Source: Bacteroidota bacterium
GTDB taxonomy: Bacteria > Bacteroidota > Bacteroidia > Flavobacteriales > Weeksellaceae
Direction: 5' to 3'
Length of the DNA stretch: 16,887 bases
Assembly: GCA_023420435.1 (NCBI GenBank)
Contig: JAEZWE010000199.1
Span: 1 to 16,887, forward strand
A program made the position numbers and the translations under genes. Shown in pieces: positions 1 to 5,827 of this stretch; within the stretch, counting starts at the first letter, position 1, and each line of letters opens with the position of its first letter. The notes below the pieces were generated by a model. It was not told where the DNA came from. It worked only from the letters and a program-made list of their open reading frames with translations, and did not search any database.

Positions 1-351
1 AATATCATCATAATTTTTGGGGAAAACGCCATCAAAATCCTGCATAATTTGTTTCGAAGCTTTATGAATATTCAAAGCTCGGGAATAATAGCCCAAACCT
101 TTCCAATAAAGCATTACTTCTTCACTATTGGCTTCAGACAGAGTTTTTACATCCGGAAACCGTTTTACAAAATTTTCATAATGATTTAAACCTTGTGAAA
201 TCCTGGTTTGTTGAAAAACAATTTCGCAAATCCATATTTTATAAGGATCTTTAGTTTTCCGAAAAGGCAGGTCTCTTCCATGAACTTCGTACCACTTCAA
301 AATTTTATCACCAATGTGAAGAAAATCAGGGTTTTGTTTGTTGTGTGTCAA
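1..351 (-). CDS. mutY: A/G-specific adenine DNA glycosylase MutY, N-terminal part
   Basis: This is base-excision repair: MutY removes adenine mispaired with 8-oxoguanine. Only the first 117 codons are here; the gene runs off the left edge. The translation shows the start of the HhH-GPD fold: the RDLPFRKTKDPYKIW segment (about 26-40), the helix carrying the catalytic glutamate (E43 in WICEIVFQQTRI, equivalent to E. coli Glu37), and the GLGYYSRA segment (85-92). The catalytic Asp and the iron-sulphur cluster lie outside the window. No ATG occurs in frame between an upstream stop codon and the conserved domain. The best start is TTG at 351, about 16 residues ahead of the conserved region, but this is uncertain. 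The gene is divergent from the HU-family gene, and its 5' end overlaps that gene's promoter region. Confidence 0.93.
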   Translation of the reverse strand, partial: MTHNKQNPDFLHIGDKILKWYEVHGRDLPFRKTKDPYKIWICEIVFQQTRISQGLNHYENFVKRFPDVKTLSEANSEEVMLYWKGLGYYSRALNIHKASKQIMQDFDGVFPKNYDDI

Positions 352-369
352 AAAATAGTTTTATATTTG
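337..369 (+). promoter_or_regulatory. Bacteroidota-type promoter of the HU-family gene
   Basis: A perfect -7 element TATATTTG (362-369; consensus TAnnTTTG) is preceded by TTTG at 337-340 and TTG at 341-343, spaced 21 and 18 bases from it. Both spacings fit the Bacteroidota -33/-7 arrangement. Transcription would start near 375, giving a leader of roughly 25 bases before the ATG at 399. Confidence 0.75.
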
Positions 370-398
370 CACACCAAAATTATAAATAAAATCAGGAA

Positions 399-689
399 AT
401 GACAAAGGCAGAATTGGTGAATACCATCTCCAACAAATTGGGGACTGAAAAGGGTGAAACTCAGAAAGTTGTAGAGGCATTCATGCATGAAATTAGAAGT
501 TCATTATATCAGGGAGATAATGTATATTTAAGAGGTTTTGGTTCTTTCATCATCAAGACAAGAGCTGCAAAAACGGGAAGAAATATTTCAAAAAACACAG
601 CTATTGAAATTCCGGCACATAATATTCCGGCTTTCAAACCATCTAAAACTTTCACAGAAAAAGTAAAAACTAAGGTTTCTGTAAAATAA
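399..689 (+). CDS. HU/IHF-family nucleoid DNA-binding protein
   Basis: A 96-residue nucleoid-associated protein of the HU/IHF family. These act as dimers that bind and bend DNA. The family signature is clear: an N-terminal helical dimerisation region beginning MTKAELVNTIS, the RGFGSF turn (45-50) leading into the beta arm, GRNISKNT (60-67) at the arm tip, and the conserved tail IPAHNIPAFKPSK. Length is normal for the family. The odd point is at the arm tip: residue 63, which is proline in E. coli HU (GRNPQTG) and intercalates between base pairs, is isoleucine here. The start is the only ATG that gives the full N-terminal helix; AGGA lies too close to it to act as a normal Shine-Dalgarno site. 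The gene is followed after 40 bases by a tiny basic gene, without a terminator between them, so the two are probably co-transcribed. Confidence 0.95.
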   Translation: MTKAELVNTISNKLGTEKGETQKVVEAFMHEIRSSLYQGDNVYLRGFGSFIIKTRAAKTGRNISKNTAIEIPAHNIPAFKPSKTFTEKVKTKVSVK

Positions 690-729
690 TCAACTGAAAA
701 ATATTAACGAGTTATAAAAAATTAAAATT

Positions 730-819
730 ATGCCAAGCGGAAAGAAAAGAAAAAGACACAAGGTAGCAACGCACAAAAGAAAGAAAAGAAGAAGAGCGAA
801 CAGACACAAGAAAAAATAA
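730..819 (+). CDS. 29-residue very basic protein (possible ribosomal protein)
   Basis: A short open frame starts MPSGKKRKRHKVATHKRKK and ends RANRHKKK, followed by TAA. About two thirds of the residues are Lys, Arg or His, and there are no acidic residues. It sits between the HU-family gene and ribonuclease G, 40 bases after the former, with no terminator in between. I recall near-identical small proteins at this place in other Flavobacteriia, normally annotated hypothetical. The composition resembles the tiny rRNA-binding proteins bTHX and bL36. A new ribosomal protein, bL38, was reported in the Flavobacterium johnsoniae ribosome; I cannot confirm from memory whether this is it. Coding status rests on the composition, the ATG and the conserved context. 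Confidence 0.8.
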   Translation: MPSGKKRKRHKVATHKRKKRRRANRHKKK

Positions 820-846
820 TCTCTTCGAGATTTTTACAATATAATG

Positions 847-901
847 ATATAGTTGGTGGTTTTAGTAATATAGTGATTTCACCAACTATATTTTTGTTTT
901 T
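847..901 (+). terminator. Hairpin with T-rich tail before rng
   Basis: A 12-bp perfect inverted repeat, ATATAGTTGGTG (847-858) and CACCAACTATAT (880-891), encloses a 21-base loop and is followed by TTTTTGTTTTT. It probably terminates the HU/small-protein transcript. The loop holds a second ATATAGT (868-874) that could pair with ACTATAT (885-891) instead, so two exclusive folds are possible. The right arm overlaps the proposed rng promoter. Confidence 0.65.
889..896 (+). promoter_or_regulatory. Probable -7 element of rng
   Basis: TATTTTTG matches TAnnTTTG and lies 19 bases before the rng ATG at 916. It uses the last bases of the right arm and the T-tract of the preceding hairpin. A convincing -33 TTG at the expected distance is not seen, so this is moderate support only. 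Confidence 0.45.
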
Positions 902-915
902 AAATTATTACAGCA

Positions 916-2472
916 ATGAAGAAAGAATTGATCGTATCACATGAAGATGAGCTTACCAAAATTGCCCTGCTAGAAGACGGACGTCTCTTCGAACTGCATG
1001 AAGAAGAAGACAAATCCGATTTTGTGGTAGGCGATTTATTTATCGGCAAAGTAAAAAAACTGGCACCCAACCTTAACGCCGCCTTTGTAAATATAGGCTA
1101 CGAAAAAGATGCTTTTCTGCATTATCAGGATTTAGGCCCGGAATTTCTTACTTACAAAAAATTTCTGAAAGACACCATTTCCAAAAAACAGCAAACTTCA
1201 AGTTTGAAAAATTTTGAAATTCAGAAAACCATTGATAAAAACGGAACGGTGGACAAAGTTGTCGCAAAAGACGACACGCTTTTATTACAGATTACCAAAG
1301 AACCCATTTCTACAAAAGGTCCGAGAATTTCCACGCAAATTTCGCTCACCGGAAGGTTTTTAGTACTACTACCGTTTGACAATAAGATTTCTGTATCAAA
1401 AAAAATTAAAACTCAGGAAGAGAAAGAACGGCTGAGAACTTTAATTGAAAGCATTAAACCGGAAGGTTTCGGTGTTATTATCCGAACTGTTGCGGAAGAA
1501 AAAAAAGTTGCTGAACTCCACAACGACATGAATCAGCTGATTCAGAAGTGGGAAACAACGTTTAAAAATATTCAGAAAAACAAACTGCCTTCCAAAGTTT
1601 TAAGCGAAGACAACAAATCTTCCGCGATTTTAAGGGACAACTTCAACCAGGATTTCGTGAACATTATTTGTGATGACGAACAAATGGTAAACGATATGAA
1701 AAATTATCTTGAAGTAATTGCACCGGAAAGAAAAAATATTGTTCAGCACTATGATTCTCATATTCCACTTTTAGAATATTATAATGTAGAAAAACAGCTG
1801 AAACAAAGCTTTGGAAAGCACGTTAACATTTCAGGTTCGAAAGGAGCATATCTCGTAATAGAACACACAGAAGCACTTCACGTAATTGATGTGAATTCAG
1901 GACCAAACATTTCATCAGCCGCAACCAATAAGGAACATGCGCTGAATGTAAATAAAATGGCCGCCACAGAAATTGCAAGACAATTAAGACTTCGTGATAT
2001 GGGCGGAATTATCGTGGTCGATTTTATCGATATGACGAATCCGGAACACCGAAAAGACCTTTACGAACACCTGAAAGAAGAAATGAAACGCGACAAATCG
2101 CGTCACAAAATTTTGCCGCCAAGTAAATTTGGACTCATCCAAATCACAAGACAAAGAAACCGACCTGAAAAACAGATCGAAACCAAAGAGGAAAATCCGA
2201 ATGCAGACGGAGAAATCCTGGCACCAATCGTGGTGATTGAGAAAATGGAAGAAGCCATAAGAAACATTATGGAAAAAGAAAAAGGAAAACTTTTTCTACA
2301 TGTTCACCCTTTTGTAGAAGCTTATCTTACCAAAGGAATCAAAAGTGTACAAGTGAAATGGTTCCTAAAATACAAAAAATGGGTAACCATAATCCCAAGA
2401 GACAGTTTCAAATATTTGGAATTCCGGTTAGTGAATTCTAAAAAAGAGGAATTGATGGTGTACTCGAATTAA
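916..2472 (+). CDS. rng: Ribonuclease G (RNase E/G family)
   Basis: A 518-residue single-strand-specific endoribonuclease acting in RNA decay and rRNA/tRNA maturation. From the N-terminus there is an S1-type RNA-binding domain (about 35-130, GDLFIGKVKKLAPNLNAAFV) with a lysine-rich insertion as in other Bacteroidota members, an RNase H-like/sensor region, and the catalytic domain. The two magnesium-binding aspartates are D325 in VIDVNSG and D369 in VVDFIDM, matching E. coli RNase E Asp303 and Asp346. IARQLRLRDMGG and FGLIQITRQR are also family signatures. The CPxCxG Zn-link after TRQR is absent; the protein has only one cysteine in total, so tetramerisation must work differently. There is no long unstructured C-terminal scaffold, hence RNase G rather than RNase E. 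A strong terminator follows the gene. Confidence 0.95.
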   Translation: MKKELIVSHEDELTKIALLEDGRLFELHEEEDKSDFVVGDLFIGKVKKLAPNLNAAFVNIGYEKDAFLHYQDLGPEFLTYKKFLKDTISKKQQTSSLKNFEIQKTIDKNGTVDKVVAKDDTLLLQITKEPISTKGPRISTQISLTGRFLVLLPFDNKISVSKKIKTQEEKERLRTLIESIKPEGFGVIIRTVAEEKKVAELHNDMNQLIQKWETTFKNIQKNKLPSKVLSEDNKSSAILRDNFNQDFVNIICDDEQMVNDMKNYLEVIAPERKNIVQHYDSHIPLLEYYNVEKQLKQSFGKHVNISGSKGAYLVIEHTEALHVIDVNSGPNISSAATNKEHALNVNKMAATEIARQLRLRDMGGIIVVDFIDMTNPEHRKDLYEHLKEEMKRDKSRHKILPPSKFGLIQITRQRNRPEKQIETKEENPNADGEILAPIVVIEKMEEAIRNIMEKEKGKLFLHVHPFVEAYLTKGIKSVQVKWFLKYKKWVTIIPRDSFKYLEFRLVNSKKEELMVYSN

Positions 2473-2482
2473 AAAAACATTT

Positions 2483-2516
2483 AAAAAGACTTTCGTAAAT
2501 TCGAAAGTCTTTTTTT
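2483..2516 (+). terminator. Rho-independent terminator after rng
   Basis: A 13-bp perfect stem, AAAAAGACTTTCG (2483-2495) and CGAAAGTCTTTTT (2502-2514), with a 6-base loop TAAATT and a T-tract running to 2516. The ATG of the next gene begins at 2517, directly after the T-tract. Confidence 0.88.
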
Positions 2517-3230
2517 ATGAAATATTTTCACCTAATCTTTGTTTTCTTTTTATCCAGTTCTTTTGTTAAAGCTCAAGAATACCGTTATGCACCAGCGCTT
2601 AGCGAAATTTTCATGAACAAAGATGATCATAATAAAATCATTTTTGAGAATCCTTACTTTGTATCAGAAATTCAGCGAATAACAAAAAACCTGTATTATG
2701 GAAGATATTTCTTCTCATTAAATATTTCCGGAAGTGAAAAATTCAGTAATCTGAGTTTAGTTGTTGTAAAAAATAAAATTTTTGAAAATATTTTTAACAC
2801 CGGAATCACATTAGATCTTAGTGAAAAACCTGATGCAACCTACGATCTTACTTATTGGCATTCTTTTACCAACGACGACTACGAAAAAAAGCAGAACAAC
2901 ATTTACAATGAACATTCCGGAAGATTTCGCTTTGATGAAGGAAGTGAGCTTACCTTAGTTTTTCCGCTGCACATTTTAAATCCCAAAATAAAAAACATGC
3001 AACTTCAAGCAAAATTTGTAATCCACACCATGGAAATTGAGTTTCATGAAAATGAAAACCAAAAAATTATTATTGAGGGAAATTTTTCTAAAGCATTTTA
3101 TCTAAGAGAAGGAATTAACAGTTTGCACCATCAAAAGCTAACCTTTGAAATTGGCAAAGATTTTACACTGATAAAAATTCCGGGTGAAAATGAAGATATT
3201 ACTTTATCTCGTTTTATGTTTACAAATTAA
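2517..3230 (+). CDS. Secreted protein of unknown function
   Basis: 237 residues that I do not recognise. The N-terminus is a good Sec signal peptide: MKY, a hydrophobic stretch of about 12 residues, then SSSFVKA with likely cleavage between A19 and Q20. It lacks a lipobox cysteine, so a soluble periplasmic or exported protein is likely. The mature part is rich in aromatic and charged residues with alternating hydrophobic stretches that suggest beta structure. It has no cysteines, no visible catalytic motif and no C-terminal type IX sorting domain. The ATG is immediately after the rng terminator; the signal peptide argues for this start, since no later methionine would preserve it. It would therefore need read-through, or a promoter within the hairpin, where the loop contains TAAATTCG, one mismatch from the -7 consensus. 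Confidence 0.8.
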   Translation: MKYFHLIFVFFLSSSFVKAQEYRYAPALSEIFMNKDDHNKIIFENPYFVSEIQRITKNLYYGRYFFSLNISGSEKFSNLSLVVVKNKIFENIFNTGITLDLSEKPDATYDLTYWHSFTNDDYEKKQNNIYNEHSGRFRFDEGSELTLVFPLHILNPKIKNMQLQAKFVIHTMEIEFHENENQKIIIEGNFSKAFYLREGINSLHHQKLTFEIGKDFTLIKIPGENEDITLSRFMFTN

Positions 3231-3272
3231 TTTTTTTATTCAGATTTAAAATTAAATTAAAGCTTGTTTTCT

Positions 3273-3280
3273 TAAATTTG
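3273..3280 (+). promoter_or_regulatory. -7 element of the Nudix gene, possibly leaderless
   Basis: TAAATTTG is a perfect TAnnTTTG match that ends only four bases before the ATG at 3285. The predicted start of transcription falls at or next to the start codon. No clear -33 TTG is seen 17-23 bases upstream. Confidence 0.5.
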
Positions 3281-3284
3281 CCTT

Positions 3285-3914
3285 ATGCCAACTTTCGGAA
3301 AAGACCTTCTTCAAAAAATAAAAAACGCAGAACTTTGGGGCGAAAATGCACACAAAATTTATTCGCCGCCTTATCGTCCGCTTTATTCTTATGAACAAAT
3401 TTTAACCAAAAATCCAAGATTTGCAGCGGTAAATATTTTATTATATCTAAAAGACGACCAATGGTTTTTTCCTTTAATGGTAAGAACTTCCAACGAAAAC
3501 GATAAACACAGCGGTCAAATTTCGCTTCCTGGTGGAAGTCGCGAAAAATCCGACCATACTTTCGAACAAACAGCTATTCGTGAAACTTCCGAAGAAATGG
3601 GTATTGATAAACATTACGTCCGTATTATCCGGGAAATGACGCCAATTTATATTCCGCCAAGTAATTTTTATGTACGCCCATTCATTTCCTACACCAAAAA
3701 AAATCCGAAATTTTTCTTACAGGAAACGGAAGCCTTAGAATTAATAGAATTTCCCATTGAATCCATTCTAAGCCTTTCAACACAACCAAAATTAAAAGTC
3801 CTTCCCAGTTCAAGAGGCGTAGAAGTTCCCTTTATAGATTTCAATGGATACATTATTTGGGGCGCCACTTCCATGATTTTAAGTGAGTTCAGTCAGTTAT
3901 TGAAAAATATGTAA
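3285..3914 (+). CDS. Nudix hydrolase, CoA-pyrophosphatase type
   Basis: A 209-residue Nudix hydrolase. It carries the signature of the coenzyme A pyrophosphatase branch (E. coli NudL, eukaryotic NUDT7/NUDT8): HSGQISLPGG at about 75-84, leading into the Nudix box (84-107) that ends RETSEEMGI. The box has Asp instead of the first Glu and one extra residue before RE, as I recall for NudL-type proteins. Downstream TPIYIPPSNFYVRPFI and IWGATSMILSEF also fit this branch. The likely reaction is hydrolysis of CoA or acyl-CoA to phosphopantetheine products and 3',5'-ADP, in the cytoplasm. The substrate is inferred from the motif. The stop codon overlaps the -7 element of the following acyltransferase gene. 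Confidence 0.88.
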   Translation: MPTFGKDLLQKIKNAELWGENAHKIYSPPYRPLYSYEQILTKNPRFAAVNILLYLKDDQWFFPLMVRTSNENDKHSGQISLPGGSREKSDHTFEQTAIRETSEEMGIDKHYVRIIREMTPIYIPPSNFYVRPFISYTKKNPKFFLQETEALELIEFPIESILSLSTQPKLKVLPSSRGVEVPFIDFNGYIIWGATSMILSEFSQLLKNM

Positions 3915-3919
3915 ATTTG
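3912..3919 (+). promoter_or_regulatory. -7 element of the acyltransferase gene, overlapping the preceding stop codon
   Basis: TAAATTTG is a perfect TAnnTTTG match whose TAA is also the stop codon of the Nudix gene. It lies 20 bases before the ATG at 3940, a normal distance. A TTG at the ideal -33 distance is not present. Confidence 0.5.
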
Positions 3920-3939
3920 CAGATTATGTTAATTTACTG

Positions 3940-4740
3940 ATGGCGAAAAAGAACATTTTTACCGATGCATTCGGTACTCCTTATGTTTTAAAGCGGATTA
4001 TTATTTTTATTTTAGGGCTGGTTTCTTACCGAAGATTCAATGGTTTTAATAAATTAAAAATTACTGGAACCGAAAATCTTACTGATCTTCCGGACAGCAA
4101 TGTACTTTTTGTTTCCAATCATCAAACCTATTTTGCAGATGTTGCGGCGATGTATCACGCATTTTGTGCGATGAACAATGGTTATCTTAATACCATTAAA
4201 AACCCCGTTTATCTTCTGAATCCAAAAGTTGATTTCTATTATGTTGCTGCGGAAGAAACCATGAACAAAGGAATTTTAGCAAGAATTTTTAAAATTGCCG
4301 GCGCTGTAACCGTGAAAAGAACTTGGCGCGCTGAAGGTCAAAATGTAAACAGAATGGTCGATATGAGCGAAGTGGAAAATATTATGAAAGCATTGGATAA
4401 TGGCTGGGTAATTACTTTTCCACAAGGTACCACTTCTGCTTTTGCTCAGGGAAGAAAAGGAACGGCAAAATTGGTTAAAAACCAGCGTCCCATTGTTATT
4501 CCCATAAAAATAAACGGTTTTAGAAGAGCGTTCGATAAAAAAGGACTTCGCGTAAAAGTGACTGGTGTAAAACCAACGATGGAATTCAAAAAACCGTTGG
4601 ATATTGATTACGACAAAGAAACTGCACAAGATATTTTAGTGAAAATAATGACCGCGATAGAACAAACGGAAAATTTTAACGTTTTACATGAATATGATGA
4701 AGAATTAAAAGCCAAAAAGCTTGAAAAAACTTCAAACTAA
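3940..4740 (+). CDS. PlsC-like lysophospholipid acyltransferase with altered motifs
   Basis: 266 residues of the glycerolipid acyltransferase (PlsC/LPLAT) superfamily, which moves an acyl chain onto lysophospholipids or related acceptors at the inner membrane. A hydrophobic segment at about 18-30 may anchor it. Motif I is NHQTYFAD (N60-D67), with five residues between His61 and Asp67 rather than the usual four. Motif II is AGAVTVKRTWR (120-130). Motif III is FPQGTTS (160-166) instead of FPEGTRS, so both the acidic and the basic residue differ. Motif IV is IVIPIKINGF (185-194). I recall similar variants in other Flavobacteriia, so this is probably a lineage branch rather than decay. The acceptor is unknown: 1-acylglycerol-3-phosphate, or a lineage-specific lipid. 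The lipoprotein gene follows 18 bases later, probably in the same transcript. Confidence 0.85.
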   Translation: MAKKNIFTDAFGTPYVLKRIIIFILGLVSYRRFNGFNKLKITGTENLTDLPDSNVLFVSNHQTYFADVAAMYHAFCAMNNGYLNTIKNPVYLLNPKVDFYYVAAEETMNKGILARIFKIAGAVTVKRTWRAEGQNVNRMVDMSEVENIMKALDNGWVITFPQGTTSAFAQGRKGTAKLVKNQRPIVIPIKINGFRRAFDKKGLRVKVTGVKPTMEFKKPLDIDYDKETAQDILVKIMTAIEQTENFNVLHEYDEELKAKKLEKTSN

Positions 4741-4758
4741 ATTCAAAATAAAGAAAAT

Positions 4759-5193
4759 ATGAAAAAAATACTTGCTGTTTTAGTATTCATGATACTTAGT
4801 TCATGCAACAGTCAGAAAATTTATGAGAACTTCGACATTAGTTATTCGCGAAGTGGTGGTTTTGCGCCGATTTACGAAAATGTATTGATTAAAGGTAAAA
4901 ATCTACACTATGCTTTTGAAGGGCAAGGCAAAAAAATAAAAAAAGATTTTAAAATTTCCGATGCTGAATTAGAAAGTCTTCAAAAATCTTTAACGCAAAA
5001 TAATTTCCGTTTTATCGAAACTGATCACAAGAAAATCTACGATAACATTACAACAACCATTAATGTGAAAATCGGAAGTGAAGCTGCAATAAAAAATGAC
5101 GGAAGTGGGATAATGCCAAAAGATGAAAAAAAATGGCAAAATATAACACAAGTTTTCAGAAATTTAATTGATTCCAAACTTAATAACCAATAA
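4759..5193 (+). CDS. Small lipoprotein, possibly emfourin-like
   Basis: 144 residues with a lipoprotein signal peptide: MKKILAVLVFMILSSC has a lipobox (LSSC) with the lipidated cysteine at 16. The mature part begins with a short linker, then FDISYSRSGGFAP (25-37), a helix-like region ISDAELESLQKSL (67-79), NNFRFIETD (81-89), a beta segment ITTTINVKIG (97-106), a charged turn with NDGSG, and a C-terminal helix QNITQVFRNLI. This order (RSGGFA strand, helix, FxxxP/T-type loop, beta hairpin with a GS turn, final helix) resembles emfourin, a small inhibitor of thermolysin-like M4 proteases. The resemblance is from memory and weak, so function is unproven. The gene lies 18 bases after the acyltransferase gene and 6 bases before the next gene. 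Confidence 0.8.
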   Translation: MKKILAVLVFMILSSCNSQKIYENFDISYSRSGGFAPIYENVLIKGKNLHYAFEGQGKKIKKDFKISDAELESLQKSLTQNNFRFIETDHKKIYDNITTTINVKIGSEAAIKNDGSGIMPKDEKKWQNITQVFRNLIDSKLNNQ

Positions 5194-5199
5194 GAAAGC

Positions 5200-5724
5200 G
5201 TGGATTTTAATGAACTTTTAAAATTTTCGGAACAAAAAACCAGAATTTTAATTTTAGAGAAAAACGATTTAATTTCCAAAAAAATTCTTGAAATTTCTGA
5301 AAATCAGCAGGTAGAAATTGGATATCTTGATGGAAACCATATTCAAAATTCAGAAAGTGATTTTTTTCTTTTTAACACCGATAATTTAGATTTAGCGTCT
5401 GAATTTCAACCAACGGTAGCTTTAATCAGCAAAGGATTTAACCAAAATATTTTAAAAATCACCCAACAAATTACCGGTGGTGGTGTTGCGATTTTCCCTG
5501 AAAACATTTCCGGACAATTACTACAATCCACCAATTTTTTCAGAAAATTACCTTTTGAATTTCCAATTAATTCAGAAAATTCAGAAATTGAAACTGATTT
5601 TGGTACGATTTCTTTAGAAAATCAAACTCAAGAAATCGTTGAAAATATTTTTGGAATGAAAATTCTTGCACAGCAAATCGGAATTATGGAAGAAGAATTT
5701 TTCGATGAAATAATTAACAGTTAA
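5200..5724 (+). CDS. Mur-ligase (Mpl-like) central-domain remnant or pseudoenzyme, GTG start
   Basis: 174 residues, starting at GTG 6 bases after the lipoprotein stop; no in-frame ATG occurs until about residue 153. It looks like the central domain of UDP-N-acetylmuramate:tripeptide ligase (Mpl). By memory of flavobacterial Mpl, KTRILILEKNDLISKKIL (13-30) sits where the P-loop strand and helix KTRVVIGGSHGKTT would be, EFQPTVALIS (68-77) matches YQPNIALIS, ITGGGVAIFPE (91-101) matches ITRGGILVYNE, FRKLPF (114-119) matches a following strand, and NIFGMKILAQQIGI with EEEFFDEI matches the end of that domain. The GKT/S ATP-binding loop is missing, as are the N-terminal UDP-binding domain and the C-terminal domain. 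The frame is intact, so it may be a retained non-catalytic protein rather than decay. Cytoplasmic; no signal peptide. A strong terminator follows. Confidence 0.6.
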   Translation: MDFNELLKFSEQKTRILILEKNDLISKKILEISENQQVEIGYLDGNHIQNSESDFFLFNTDNLDLASEFQPTVALISKGFNQNILKITQQITGGGVAIFPENISGQLLQSTNFFRKLPFEFPINSENSEIETDFGTISLENQTQEIVENIFGMKILAQQIGIMEEEFFDEIINS

Positions 5725-5741
5725 GAATTCATCTCAAAAGC

Positions 5742-5780
5742 AAAACCCTTTCTTGGCTTTAAACTAAGAAAGGGTTTTTT
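5742..5780 (+). terminator. Rho-independent terminator
   Basis: A 13-bp perfect stem, AAAACCCTTTCTT (5742-5754) and AAGAAAGGGTTTT (5766-5778), with an 11-base loop and a T-tract. It closes the unit running from the acyltransferase or Nudix gene and separates it from hmgA. Confidence 0.9.
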
Positions 5781-5798
5781 ATTTTTCTCAAATAATCG

Positions 5799-5806
5799 TA
5801 AATTTA
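5799..5806 (+). promoter_or_regulatory. Possible -7 element of hmgA
   Basis: TAAATTTA differs from TAnnTTTG only in the last base and lies 21 bases before the hmgA ATG, after the previous terminator. No clear -33 element is seen. Confidence 0.35.
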
Positions 5807-5827
5807 CAAAAGTCAAAAGAAAGAAAA

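Noticed and set aside
208..402. Rightward open frame of 64 codons overlapping mutY and the HU promoter
   Set aside because: It is antisense to clear mutY coding sequence and runs over a well-supported promoter; no recognisable features.
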